Shown: positions 23,033-35,246, counted from the first letter of the stretch. The stretch: 64,000 bases of DNA from Coniferiporia sulphurascens (GCA_002794785.1 NBBA01000014.1:124001-188000), one strand, 5' to 3'. The notes: generated from the letters alone by a model not told the origin. A program made the numbers and translations.

Positions 23033-23579
23033 GAAGAGGGTTAGAATCTCATCAGGGTAAGCATCCACCACCCATTTCAGGGGGTGAAAGGCAGACACTA
23101 GTCAGGAGAAAAGGGAGGAAGCATACCTGAGAGCTCCAAAAGGGCTGGGTCTGAGTCCTGGGTTCATGGTCCGAGCATATGACACATGTAATCCCATAGG
23201 AGGTCCAAGTCCATATCCTTGTTGGTTGGGTGGCCGTATAGGTCCATCGCAGCAAAGGCTAGCCAGATAGACCCCACAGCATGGTCAGAAAGGTGGTTTA
23301 GATGCCCCATTAACTTGAGCCAGTGGCACAGAACTGGGAGGCAGTTTTTGTCAGCCCACTCTGAGTGGTGGACTGGAAGGGGTACCCTGGGTGGCCAGAC
23401 ACATCATATCCAAGGCTGGAAGGTGCTACAGCCACCCAAGATGTGGGCAGTCAACTGCACTGGCCATGGGGGGTGGTTGTGTCATCTGCAATGGGAAATC
23501 AAGCCATGCCAGTGCTGGTAGGCTGAGTCGAAGCTCAGCCAGTAACCCCCATAGGGACCAGCATGGCAGAGGACCTGAG

Positions 23580-24008
23580 TGTTACAAATTTCCTTTACTC
23601 ATTGCCTTCATCAGCATTAGTTATCTTCACTGATGGATCCACCTTGTATGCTGACTGATCCTAGCCTCATGATCAGTCAGACTCTTCTATTGGCTTCTAT
23701 TTCCTTCCATGCTGACTGATCCTTATTGTTCGCTCAGTCAGCCCTCCACCTTGTTCTATAGTGTTCTATGCATGTATATAAGGACTCACTTTCAGAGCAC
23801 TAAGCCTTAAGCTTGTGCTCTTTGTTCAATAGAGCCTACTTGTTCACTATCTCCTCTGCAGGATATTAAGTCACTAGCCACCAGTCCACCAAGTCTACTA
23901 GTCCTTGGGGAAACCCTTGCTCAATCATCGTCTCGTCTCTACCTCGTTTCCACTCGGTCAATCCTCGTCAATCGCTTATTAAGCCTTACCTAATCAGTAG
24001 GCTTAACA
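23580..24008 (+). repeat. solo LTR, family B
   Basis: 429 bp, TGTTACAAATTTCC to GTAGGCTTAACA, with 5-bp duplication CTGAG (23575-23579 and 24009-24013). Confidence 0.94.
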
Positions 24009-24034
24009 CTGAGCAACTGCAGAAAGCTCATTGC

Positions 24035-24620
24035 TGTTACAATTTTCCTTTACTTTCCCTTACTGCGCTGACTCACTTCCTCTTCATCATCATCAGTCAG
24101 CGCAACTCCCCCATTTCTCTACCTTACTCATCCTTAGTTAGCCTCATGCCATAAGACGCCATGATGATGCCTTATTGCACCACCATGACGTGCTTTGCTT
24201 ACTGATAGCCCTACTCGTATTACCAAGGTACTCCTTGGGTTTCCACAACCTTCCACAGGCTGGTAAAACTACCCTATACAAGCTGCTACAGTAGTAAACA
24301 GATAGAGTAGCATATAAGCATGTAACTTCAGTAGCACAAGCCCTAAGCTTGTGCTCTTTGTTCATACAAGCCCATTATCTGCTACCACCAGTTTACTGTG
24401 TGCCATTGTACCACCAATTGCTCTGTCATAACCCGACCCCGCTAAAGAAGCTTACTGTGTCTACATCGCCGATCAGGAAGCCCCATCGATGATCACCCTC
24501 GACTTATGACATCTAGGAAGCCCCGTTGCCGTACCATTTAGAAGCCCTGTTGCCATAACCTTTAGTACTCCCAATCAATAAACCTCGGCATCGATCATCG
24601 TGTAACCGTTGAGCTTAACA
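24035..24620 (+). repeat. solo LTR, family A (longer copy)
   Basis: 586 bp with 5-bp duplication ATTGC (24030-24034 and 24621-24625). The extra length is a short internal duplication of the AGAAGCCCTGTTGCC type near 24540. Confidence 0.94.
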
Positions 24621-24699
24621 ATTGCAAGGGTGGTTGACTGAGTGCATGAGCAGCTTTTGAGGTCAGCAGGATGGGAAGCCATGAACTGCCAAGTATTTG

Positions 24700-26600
24700 A
24701 GCTGTACCAACCAATATGTTGGTACCCAGCCAGTGATTACTGCATTTGAGTAATCATACCCAGCCAGTAGCTGGGAGAGGTGGCTGAAATAGCTGCTTTC
24801 AGCCTCTGGGCTAATGCTCCGACATTTGTCAGCGTCCCGGCATGTCGGCAGGTCGGGGCCCTGCCAAACCGGGGCTGGCACCACCGTTGGCATCAGTGCG
24901 TGCCCACCGTTGGCCTGATTGGGAAGCACCGTACCCTGACAGGGTCAGGACCCTTGTGGCGCTGTCCTTGCATGCAGCACACCTGGCCATGCCGGATACT
25001 CGCAGCATGTGCCTGGCTGCATCGCACCCATTGCTTTTGCCGGCCTCATGCCCATTGCACCCACTGCGTGCCTGCTGCTTGGATTTAAAAAAATTATTTA
25101 AAAAAAAATTACACAGCTGGCACCATGTTGATGCTCCGCTCACACTGCAGGCTTCAACAGCTCACACCTGTCATCGCCATCACCACTGTTGCCCCTGCCC
25201 CTGCTGCATGCCTGCCACACGAAAAAAAAAGATATTTAAAAAACTTACTCTACAGAGTTGCAGCTGACCTGGTGTTGACGCTCCGGTCACACTGCAGACT
25301 TTGGCAGCTTGTGCCCATCGCTTCGACCCTGCCACTGTGTGCCCACTGCATGAAAAATAAATCAGTAAATAAATTGGTATTAAAAAAACTTACTGTACAG
25401 AGTCACAGCTGACCTCGTTGACACGGCGCTCACAATAAAAATGGCTGATTTCGACAGCTTGTGTTTGCCTGCAGCGCTCACCATGTGCCTGCAAATTTTA
25501 AAAAAAAATTTATTTGAAAGCTCCTCTAAGACAATGCTGCTGGCCTCATCTTCACGCAGTGCACACAATGTTGACTTTACTGTCGTTCTTGATCACCAGT
25601 CACCATTGCTGGTGTCACCAGTGCTGTCACCCGCCGTTGATCGCGCACCATCGCTGTAGCCATCGCCACTGTCAATATTGCCATTCTTGATTGTCCATCA
25701 TCATCGCCAGTGTCACTAGTGCCATCGCCCACTAGCGATTGCACACCATTGCCGGCATCCTTAGCTCCATTGCCCGCCAGCAATTGCACACCATTGGCGG
25801 TGTCCTTAGTGCCGTCAATCGCACACCATCGCTGTAGCCATCGCCGCTGTTGATGTTGCTGTTGTCAACAAATCGGTTGCGAATTGTCACTGCTGTCGTC
25901 GTAGCCTATTGCATAGTGCCTCCCTTGTTGATATTGCCATTGACGTCATCGGGATTACTTGTACCACCGCCGAACGCTGCTGCTGCTGCTGCCCAGGGTG
26001 TTGATTGTACATCATCACTGTAATCAAGAGCACATCATCACAGTAGACAGTAGTGCTGCCGTACTGTGTATTCCTAGCCATCCCAATACCGATTCCCCCC
26101 ATCCAATGAATCGATTGTAGTAACCGAGGCCAGCCAGTCAATCCATAGAGTGGTTGATGTATTAACACATCACCTGGTGCGACTGTGTAATGGTGGGCAC
26201 TGTCATTGTTGTCGCCATCTTCGCTGCTGATATGTGCTGGCATCAGATGAGTCTCAGCGACCCATATGACTGTCGATGATGGGAGTTTGGGTGATATGCC
26301 CGCAATGGCCATATCAGCATCCAGCTGATTGATCCATCGATTCTTTAATGTACTTACCTGGCGCCATTGTGTGGTGGAGGATGTTGTTGTCGCCACCATC
26401 AATCACCCACTGCTGAGGACTTGAGACCAGGGGAGATGGGTAACTCGAAGACTCCATCGATGTTGTCTGATTAGGACTTGAGACCCATCGCCGTACTTGA
26501 AGGGAGGCATGGCTGAAATGGGCAGCTCGAGGTAGTCATTGTCAATTGATTGTTGCCGAGGCTTTGAGACACAATAGGGGCTAGACACCTCAGTGAGTCC
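24700..26600 (+). repeat. left long terminal inverted repeat of the giant transposon
   Basis: It reads inward from GTACCAACCAATATG and matches the reverse complement of 46750-48480 block by block: TTTGAGTAATCA, CGGGGCC.TGCCAAAC, CTGACAGGGTCAGGACCC, TTGAAAGCTCCTCTAAGACA, CATAGAGTGGTTGATGTATT, GGAGTTTGGG.GATATGCCCG. The inner boundary is not sharp (about 26530-26600). On the minus strand ORFs of 171 and 121 residues cover the inner part and are joined by a splice donor-like GCCAGGTAAGT, so the repeat may once have carried an exon. No domain is recognised. Confidence 0.85.
25080..25530. repeat. imperfect tandem repeats with A-rich tracts in the left TIR
   Basis: About four diverged units of roughly 140 bp. 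Each has an A-rich tract (25086-25116, 25220-25245, 25379-25392, 25499-25515) followed by ACAGAGT..CAGCTGACC, a TTGAC.C.CCGCTCACAC segment, and CTTCGACAGCTTGTG. The right TIR has a shorter set at 47845-48107. Confidence 0.6.
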
Positions 26601-26826
26601 ATCGACAGTCCTTGCTGGTAAGCTTAGCCTTTCGGCTTGCATCGTCATCATTGCTGCTGCTGTTGTTGTTGTAATCATAATACTACATTTGCCCATGCCG
26701 AGTCCTGTTAAGGGCGTGCTGCTGAGCTTACTCAATAAAGAATCAACACACGGTGGGTTTGTGCACAAGCGGTCTAGACTGCAGGCAAAAGACTGGACTA
26801 CAATAATAAAGACGAGTTATGCTATA

Positions 26827-27385
26827 TGTTACAATTTTCCTTTACTTTTCCCTATTGCGCTGACTCACTTCCCCTTCGTCATCATCAGTCAGTGCAACTC
26901 CCCCATTCCTCTGCCTTACTCATCCTTATTCGCCTTACGCCATAAGACACCATGATGACACCTTATCGCATCACCATGACGTGCTTTGCTTACTGATAGC
27001 CCTACTTGTATTACCAAGGTATTCCTTGGGTTTCCATGACCTTCCATAGTCTGGTAAACTACCCTACACAGGCCGCTACAGTAGTAAACACATAGAGTAG
27101 CATATAAGCATGTAACTTCAGTAGCACAAGCCCTAAGCTTGTGCTCTTTGTTCATACAAGCCCATTATCTGCTACCACCAGTCTACTGTGTGCCACTGGG
27201 CCATTCAGTCGCTTCGTCGTAACCCAACTCCACTAAGAAGCATCTCGTGTCCACATCATTGATCAGGAAGCCCCACTGACGATCACCTTTGACTTACGAC
27301 ATCTAGGAAGCCCCATTGCTGTACCATCAGTTCCGACAATCAGGAAGCCCCGACATCGATCACCGTGTAACCGTCGAGCTTAACA
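26827..27385 (+). repeat. solo LTR, family A
   Basis: 559 bp with 5-bp duplication CTATA (26822-26826 and 27386-27390), inserted inside the giant transposon between its left TIR and the minus-strand gene. Confidence 0.95.
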
Positions 27386-28532
27386 CTATATGCGTCTTAA
27401 TGTCTGATCCCTGGCCATTTCAGATATGTGCCCTCTTCCGTGCCAGGCTCACCACTGGCGCAACGTCTTGTGCAACCCTTTTATTCCCATCCCCGCACAT
27501 GCAAGTGATCATAGATCACACAACCCAGAGGACATCTGCGATGGTGAGCTCTAACCGAGCCTGGTCATCATTGCTCTTGAGTCCGGCAGCCCAAAATACA
27601 AGAGACAATAGAACAATAAAAAAGCCATTTCGACCACCAACTTTCAAAGACGACCAATTGGCACAACTATTGAAGTCTCCCTGGGCGGCTGGGATCAGAA
27701 GGCTGTCTATGTCCCATCGAGGGCCAGGAGGCTGGAGACTGCTGTACCATCACAGCCACTTGCCTGCATAATCCTTGATGGATGCCAATGGCAGTAAGTT
27801 CTCATACTTATGGTGCCACTTTATCCACCAAGAAACAGCCTTGGGGCGATTCTTCATTGGAATCATCACATTTTTGCCCGCCTATAGGTTTGTGGTGAGC
27901 ATACAGATGAGTCGTGATAATCATAGAACTCACAGGAAAACCCATATGAAACTCGAACTCAACCCAGTGTGTAACCAACGTATGTCCCATGCTTCCCTCC
28001 AAATACTGTTGGAGAAATGCTTCGGCATCTGGAATCCACTCACTGTCCTTGCACTGGCGCATGTCCTTCACTGACTCCGGAATAAACGACAGCACAGATG
28101 ATGGGGTCACAAAAACAAGGGGTGCTGTCTTGACAGAGCAACCAAGCTGAGGGACAGGCCGAAGAATGGACCCGCAATCGCAATCAGCGGGTGTGGAAAC
28201 CGGGGGAGAGGAAACCGAGACTGAAAGCCCTCGAGGCAGAACATCGATGTCGAGTTCTGGAGTAAGAGTGTCCATGGCCGGATTATCGATGCTAGACATG
28301 GACGACTTTGTCACATCCGATGTGACGGTCGAGTTTCCCTCGGCAGCCTGCGTACCACCCATCACATCCCAGCCCTCACCATCGCTCATTGGGGGTGGTG
28401 ACTCCACCAGGAACTCGTTGTTCCCTCTCTGTGACCTCTTGAACTTTGGCTTTGTTCTTTGCATGGACTTTGGCTTTGGTGCGAAAAGGCTAACAGCACC
28501 CCCAGGACTGGTCAAACCAATGCTCTCCATGA

Positions 28533-29655
28533 TGTTAAGCTCAATGGTTACACGGTGATCGACGTCGGGGCTTCCTGATCGTCGGGACTGATGGTTACGG
28601 CAACGGGGCTTCCTGTTACAATTTTCCTTCACTTTCCCTTATGCGCTGACTCACTTCCTCTTCATCATCATCAGTCAGTGCAACTCCCCCATTTCTCTGC
28701 CTTACTCATCCTTACTCGCCTTACGCCATAAGATGCCATGATGACGCCTTCTTGCACCATCATGACGTGCTTTGCTTACTGATAGTCCTACTTGTATTAC
28801 CAAGGCATTCCTTGGGTTTCCATAACCTTCCATAGTCTGGTAAACTACCCTACACAGGCCGCTACAGTAGTAAACACATAGAGTAGCATATAAGCATGTA
28901 ACTTTGGTAGCACAAGCCCTAAGCTTGTGCTCTTTGTTCATACAAGCCCATTATCTGCTACCACCAGTCTACTGTGTGCCTATTGGCCATTAGTCGCTTC
29001 GTCATAACCCGACTCACTATAGAAGCCTACCACGTCCACATTGCCGATCAGGAAGCCCCATCGACGATCACCCTTGACTTACGACATCTAGGAAGCCCCG
29101 TTGCCATACCATCAGTTCCGACGATCAGGAAGCCCCGACGTCGATCATCGCGTAACCATTGAGCTTAACACTTCCTAGATGTCGTAAGTCGAAGGTGATC
29201 ATCGATGGGGCTTCCTGATCGACGATGTGGACGCGAGGTGCTTCTTAGTGGAGTCGGGTTACGATGAAGCGACTAATGGCCAAGTGGCGCACAGTAGACT
29301 GGTGGTAGCAGATAATGGGCTTGTATGAACAAAGAGCACAAGCTTAGGGCTTGTGCTACTGAAGTTACATGCTTATATGCTACTCTATGTGTTTGTTACT
29401 GTAGCGACTTGGTTAGGTATGTTTGCCAGACGAAGGAAGGTCATGGAAACTCAAGGAAGGCCTTGGTAATACAAGTACGGTGATCAGTAAGCAAAGCATG
29501 TCATGATGGTGCAATAAGGCGTCATCATGGCATCTTATGGTGCAAGGTGAATAAGGATGAGTAAGGTAGAGGAATGGGGGAGTTGTGCTGACTGATGATG
29601 ATGAAGAGGAAGTGAGTCAGCGCAAATAAAGGGAAAGTAAAGGAAAATTGTAACA
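28533..29655 (-). repeat. solo LTR, family A, itself split by a second LTR
   Basis: Minus-oriented LTR in two parts (28533-28613 and 29176-29655; about 561 bp) with 5-bp duplication CATGA (28528-28532 and 29656-29660). It interrupts the coding sequence of the minus-strand gene. Confidence 0.94.
28614..29170 (+). repeat. solo LTR, family A, nested in an opposite-strand A LTR
   Basis: 557 bp with 5-bp duplication CTTCC (28609-28613 and 29171-29175), taken from the outer LTR's own GGGCTTCCTAGATG segment. Confidence 0.95.
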
Positions 29656-31644
29656 CATGAGCTCTTTGTTGGCAGCAATCTTTTTGGCCCACTCTTTTTC
29701 ATATCTGGTGAGTCGCACTCCTGAAGCTGGGCGAGAATGCTTATCGTGAGGCTTTAGGATGACCCGATCATCATCTAACCCCATGTCGGGCGGAAGGACT
29801 TCCAATTCGTCATCATCATCATCATGATCTTCATGATCTGGGTTGATCATGAGTAGGGAGGGGTTGTTGAGTCCACTCGAAGGGTTGCGGCCACTTGGTA
29901 GGCATGCTTCACCCGATACTAAGCCTGCATTTTCGGGCCCCTCATCGAGGTCGATCCTTGGCTTCAGCAACACTTCTTCTCGAGTGGATTTGGCTACGAC
30001 AAAAGATGAGTTTGTGATTTCCCTGCAGAAACCCCATTTTGAACTCATGAATCGCCTTAGATGCCCACTGTGCCATGAACATCAACACTTGCTCTCTAAA
30101 GTGAGGATGGAAAGACTCGAAATCTTGTTCTTTGTCATCAGCAGTGGTGCCGAAACCGACCCTTAAAATAAGAGCATAAATTCTTCTCCTGCATCTCGCT
30201 TAAAGAGTCTTCATAAACTCACTTATGAATGGTAAGCTTGCCTTCAGCCCTGGGCTCAGGCACCGCAACAAAAAAAAAGCCTTTCCCTCCAAGTTGGCAC
30301 TCAAGTTCGGATCCAATGTTATTGGGTGTCGCGGTGAGTACATCAAGTTTTCTGTGGAATTTCTAGTGACCCCCATCTATTCACAGTGCTGACATTCTTA
30401 TGACTGAAGTTCAAGGGCCCTGGAAAGGCACTGCCTTTCCACTCCGACCTCCTCATTCCCCTCATCCTCCTTGTTCTCAACCTCGGCCTCGGCTTCAGTG
30501 ATGGTGGCTTTGGCCCAATGTGCTTCAACCTCGGCCTTGACCTCATCCGATGCAGCGGTGAGTTGATCGGATGCCCACTTCCTCAGAAACGCGATTTTTC
30601 CGATGCAGGATTCGTCGGGGCCATCGTGCTTCGCACATTTGTTGGTGTAGGCGGCATCTAGTTCTGCCTTCTGAACGGGGTCATTCTTGATGTACAACAC
30701 ATAGTACACTTCGTTGGTGTGAGGCTTTCGCTTCCTCAGTGCCCTCGTTCCTCTGCCAACGAGATCGTTAAAAAGCGACTGGTGCACAACTGTTGACTTT
30801 TTCTGGCGGATGTGGTTTTTGAACCAGTCCCGAATATGCTGGTGGAATGGGTATGAATATTACAGATAAGGAATGCGGCGCTCACTGATCACTTACAGAT
30901 TTAAGCGCAAGCCTTTTCTTCCTCAGGACCTCATCCATGGTGCCCACATATATTTCGGGTTTGTTGAAGTTGACTGACCCAGGGCTCCACCTTTCGATGA
31001 ATTGCTCGAACACATTGCTCAAGAAGAACTCCGTTGCAGTCATCGATTTTGTGCAAACCTCGAGGTAGTCGGGGATCAGCCTTTCGAGAAACTCTTTCTG
31101 GGATGGGCTCGTCCAAGCCATAGCTAGCACATGGTGGTGGGATGGTAGTCAAGTGGGAGGGTAATACCTTGGGGTGTACTTTCACCCATTATTTATAGAT
31201 TATTGTCAGCTCTCAGCCGGTCACATCTTTCCCCCCAGAATTCCCAAGAGGGTTAGCTTGTCCGAAGGTGCACATCGAAAAAAATCGGTCACAGCACCCC
31301 TGTCACTTCCGGTGCCGACGCTCTGATGGCAAATTGCATGCAACCAAGGGGGAGGATCGGTATCAAGTGGCTTTTCTTCTGCGCTTTGGGCAATTAACAG
31401 ACAGTCCTCATGCCGTAGGTGCATATATAGGGTGATGTGCACGTTAGTGTACTGCGCTGTTGAAATTCCCGCCTTCTGTTTGCGTTACATGAGTGGCATT
31501 ATTTATTTGAACCAACTCAAACAAAACTAACTCATAATATGTGTGTAACCCATGTGTCTTCCACCCTGGTTTCAAATCTGTACATTTCTAGATGGCATTT
31601 GAGATATATGTAGTTTGGACCAGTAAGGTGCTGTTATGGGCTCG

Positions 31645-31902
31645 TCTTAAAATCTACGCACGTTGTGGTAGACGATGAGGTGCAGTGGTGAGACTCAGGC
31701 AAGGTGGGTTATCAGCGTAAACCGATGTATTTCTAGGGCGAGACCAGCTCCCCTTATATACACGTTCCGTGGGCTAGTACTACTATAACTAACTAGCTCC
31801 TATATCGTATGGCGTTATTGTTGCGTTATCGTTCACTTAGTAAGGTGGTTGTTCATATGACCACGTACTCTATTTATATCGTTTCGTTATATTTATTTAA
31901 TA
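31645..31902 (-). repeat. solo Copia LTR, minus orientation
   Basis: 258 bp from TCTTAAAATCTACGCACG to ATATTTATTTAATA, with 5-bp duplication GCTCG (31640-31644 and 31903-31907). It is closest to the LTRs of the Copia element at 54767. Confidence 0.94.
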
Positions 31903-32364
31903 GCTCGCTAAGATACAGCATTTGCTGCGCAGCTGACGGCTCTTCAGGTCCGATGCAGGGAGGCCATGTGGACGTGCTGGGCCGCTTGAAATTATCGGTA
32001 CGTTTTTCACAATAATCACACAAGTCGAGATACACATGCAGCCATATCTTGTGGATGAAAGTGCGAGCATACTCTGGACTGCACTTGGCTCCACAAATTC
32101 CAGCCAGTGGTAAGGGTTCAATATTAGGTCTTACCAAAAGGAGGTAAAAAGAGCATTATCGATATCGAATCAGGTGAGGATTTGGCCGGCGTTATTCAGA
32201 TTTGTTACTGATGGACCATCAGCCGAACACTTTTTCCTTGTGAGGGCGTCCGGGAAGTATCGCTACTCGTCTCTGTAGTTCCCCCCCCATGCCCCGTTTC
32301 CCGCACTTTTCTTGCTGGTGCATTTGGACATTCGCCTGCACTACTTGGTAAGAGGTGACATATC

Positions 32365-32568
32365 ATGGCTGAGTTTCTACTGATGAAATGGATGCAGCAC
32401 CAGATGATGACAGGAGCAGAGAGCGTGTTCCAGATCCAGACTCCCACTTCTTGCATTCACATTTTTGTCAGGCAGTTGATCAAGCTGCCTGTCGGTGAAT
32501 TTTTTGTGGAAATTGAGGATGTTTGGGCAACTAAGACAGTTGAAATGCTGAGTGAAAGAGTTAAATGA
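32365..32568 (+). CDS. short ORF with weak ubiquitin-like pattern
   Basis: 67 residues. The second half (IHIFVRQL, then FFVEIEDV and TKTVEMLSERVK) resembles in spacing the first strands and helix of ubiquitin-like folds (hydrophobic beta hairpin, acidic turn, TVE..K helix). There is no glycine tail and no second half of the fold in the following sequence. It could be an exon of a broken gene or chance. Confidence 0.2.
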   Translation: MAEFLLMKWMQHQMMTGAESVFQIQTPTSCIHIFVRQLIKLPVGEFFVEIEDVWATKTVEMLSERVK

Positions 32569-34688
32569 AGGTTGTATTTTATTTATTTTCGATGCAATTT
32601 GTCCTGTAAACTGCATATAGAAAACTTACACAAATTTACATCGTTTCAAATTTTAAGCCGCTTTTGTGTACTGCAGTCAATACGCTGGGTGGTCTGCAAT
32701 CGTGATCTCCAGATGGATAAGTTGTGTGTATGCGTCAATAGTCGGTCTAGAGTCCCAAGTGGTGTGAGTGTGGCAGAGCCAGTGGCAGTACCGGAGAGAG
32801 GAGACAGGAGAGAGACACGGATAGAGAGCACCTTGAGTGCCCCAGGTCGCTGAAAGGATGTAAATTTAAAATCGAGAGAAAGACATTATTTACCAGTTTT
32901 CTGGAGTTGCACCAATATAGGACAGGTGAGTGCGGGGTGCATCCTTCATAAAACCTCTGGAATAGTCCGGGAAAAGCCATGTTTTGCGCTATATACATGC
33001 ATTAAAGGCTGGCACAAAAGCAGAAGAGGCGAAGTCGGAAAGGCTTACACTAGTAGAGGCCAAGTTACTGCATGCTATTCCATCTGTGGGTAAGACAAGT
33101 TTCATATCACATCATGTTATTTATTGAGCTTTGTGGTCCGTAAAAGACATTCTACCATGTAATCCAGTGAGGCGGTGCATTAGCCATCATGGAAAACAAG
33201 GTTGTGGCTGGACGTGTCCAGTACTATGGTGCAATATGTACTCTGCCGTATGAGTACCCTAGCTAAGATGTATCTTACCATTTTATCTACATAGTTGCCA
33301 ATGTGTGAAATGACAAGTTCGTTATACTCAGATAAACATATTGGAATTGATGAACCATGATGCAATGATAGTCCCACTGGTTGATGTATGCATTCCATCA
33401 TGACTGTACTCAAGCTCACGTTAAAGACCACCAACATATATACTACCAATACGCAAACCAGATCGTCCTTGCAAGCTACGGCCAGTATTAGAATGACACA
33501 CCTGAAAAGAGAAAGTGATTTAAATCCCTTGTATGCATTCAAGTTTAGGTAGAGTATAATGGGGTGCAGAAGTCGAAATGATATTGCTACTACTATTTCG
33601 AAGACTCCTTGGCTGTACATGCAGTACGTAGCCAGCCAAGGAGTCCTTGAAATACAAGATGTGAGGTCGTACATGAATACAAACATGCTTGTACATTATT
33701 ATGAATGGAACAGGTTTAGAGATGAGGATATGTGAGCGTAAAGCATGGAGGTGGGGATATGTGATAGCAGAATGAAGAGCAAAATTACGAGACATAAGTC
33801 AGAAAGCAAAACAGTACCTAAATGTGCATATAAGCGCTTGAATGCATACATCAAAGTATTGAATCAAAAAGTTAGTTTCTGAGAGGAGTGCCAGTAAGGT
33901 CCTCTAAATCAAAGTAGCCTTCATTTCCCTACAGAATGTTAGCTTTAAGTTACTGTGACAAAATATAAGGCAGAGAGACTTGAAGCACTTACCTTGTCAG
34001 TCCAGACAAATGGGATGTGATAGGAAACTTCGAAAATGGGGAATCAATGTGTAGAGTCTATGTTGAAGTACGTGTAAGTCACAGTTATGTGCTCGTGTGG
34101 ATCGATTTCCATTCGATGGACATGCAAGCTGCAACCCATGAGCAAGGTACACGAAAAGGGAGGGAAATGGCGAGAAACGCACTGTATGGCCACCCGCCTC
34201 AGAAGCCACCCAAAAGTTTCGACCCCCACCTGCATCGCCACCCTTTCGCAGACCCCATGGAATAGGGGGTCATTCTGGTATGCTGCCACCACCCAGACGA
34301 CCAAGGCATTGTCGGTTGGGAGGGGCAGAGTCATGCAGGCATGCACAAACACCCCAGGAATGGTCAGGTGGGGGAAAGTGAATGGTGCATGACAGTTAGC
34401 CATGGGTGGATGTATGTTTGGCGGATGGAAGGAGAGATTGAGGGAGGGAGGGATAGAAAGAGGTCTTAGTGGGAGAGGGCTAAGATCGTCTAGGATGGAG
34501 GAGGAGGGAGAGGAGCGATATGGATGACAACAATGATGATGCAGTACAAGTGTGACAAATTCGGGCTTCTGAGAAGTGCTCGGACAGCCATGTGCCAGTG
34601 TGCAGCTCAAATAAATGCTATTTCTATGTTATTTATGACTTTGTCTCATACTTGTACTGTACCTTGACAATGCCTGTTACCAGATACC

Positions 34689-35246
34689 TGTTACAATTTT
34701 CCTTTACTTTCCCCATTGCGCTGACTCATTTCCTCTTCGTCATCATCAGTCAGCACAATTCCCCCATTTCTATACCTTACTCATCCTTATTCGCCTTGCA
34801 CCATAAGACGCCATGATGACGCCTTCTTGCACCATCATGACGTGCTTTGCTTACTGATACCTCAACGTGTATTACCAAGACCTTCCTTGGGTTTCCATGA
34901 CCTTCCATAGCCATGTAAACTACCATACACACGACCCTACAGTAGCAAACACATAGAGTAGCATATAAGCATGTAACTTCAGTAGCACAAGCCCTAAGCT
35001 TGTGCTCTTTGTTCATACAAGCCCATTATCTGCTACCACCAGTCTACTGTGTGCCTAAGAGCCACCAGCCGCTTCGTCGTAACCCGACTCGCTACAAGAA
35101 GCCTACCGCGTCCACATTGTCGATCAGGAAGCCCCACCGACGATCACCTTCGATTTACGACATCTAGGAAGCCCCGTTGCCATACCATCAGTCCTGATGA
35201 TCAGGAAGCCCCGACGTCGATCACCGCGTATCCGTTGAGCTTAACA
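34689..35246 (+). repeat. solo LTR, family A
   Basis: 558 bp with 5-bp duplication ATACC (34684-34688 and 35247-35251), about 0.5 kb upstream of the KDZ gene. Nothing is recognised in 35252-35736 except probable KDZ promoter sequence. Confidence 0.95.

Larger units (their letters stand above)
20578..23091 (-). pseudogene. LINE ORF2 copy (RT and connection), interrupted by LTRs
   Basis: Minus-strand pieces: 22605-22108 (MGHHPRCWQVAKVVMLQKPN, PITLKETLGKLLKKIIANRL, VDIQGFFNSVNPQLLH), 21845-21678 (GSPVSPILSTIFTGIVLRKF, catalytic YVDD at about 21740) and 21002-20578 (LNIKPAKTECLHFHPPQQC, LGIWWDPSLTFKAHIECMH). Three insertions separate them: a solo Copia LTR (21848-22102), a family C LTR (21003-21677) and a family B LTR (22606-23032). 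Internal stops are present. The RT box is intact, unlike the copy at 15600. Confidence 0.85.
23092..24699 (-). pseudogene. 3' half of a LINE copy split by the giant KDZ transposon
   Basis: On the minus strand 24699-24621 encodes KYLAVHGFPS and the start of the C-terminal region. 24034-24014 and 23579-23092 continue with GPYGGYWLSFDSAYQHWHG and the ORF2 end (stop near 23110). Two solo LTRs interrupt it (24035-24620, 23580-24008). The upstream half, ending PLASTANKY, lies at 48481 and beyond, so the two halves form one reading frame once 24700-48480 is removed. The 3' UTR is cut at about 23092 where it abuts the RT fragment of another copy. Confidence 0.82.
27516..31121 (-). pseudogene. spliced gene of unknown function carried by the giant transposon
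   Basis: Starts MAWTSPSQKEFLERLIPDYL at 31121. Intron 30896-30839 (GTAAGT...AG) leads to HIRDWFKNHIRQKK and a Glu-rich tail. A further exon ends RYEKEWAKKIAANKELM at 29661; removing the LTR pair (28533-29655) and one CATGA copy rejoins it in frame to ESIGLTSPGGAVSLF. Intron 27933-27882 precedes NRPKAVSWWIKWHHKYE, then WYSSLQP...R and a region ending ANWSSLKVGGRNGFF and DVLWVV (stop 27518-27516). I recognise the overall pattern (WT..Q..FL, WF.NH.R, Y.K....I..NK.LM, SWW, W..L.P..R, DVLWV) as an expanded hypothetical family of mushroom genomes; its function is not known to me. Breaks: the LTR insertions, and an in-frame TGA at 27752-27750. Exact internal exon limits around 30400-30170 are uncertain. 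Confidence 0.65.
31122..34688. other. gene-poor interior of the giant transposon
   Basis: Apart from the Copia LTR at 31645-31902 and the short ORF at 32365, I recognise nothing. ORFs on the minus strand at 33180-33686 and 34044-34610 lack motifs and have the composition of chance frames. Confidence 0.4.

Noticed and set aside
33180..33686. 168-residue minus-strand ORF
   Set aside because: Hydrophobic, AT-driven composition without motifs, in the non-coding interior of the giant transposon; treated as a chance frame.
34044..34610. 188-residue minus-strand ORF rich in Pro, Ser and His
   Set aside because: It opposes purine-rich repeats on the plus strand, has no recognisable domain, and is overlapped by equally long frames.
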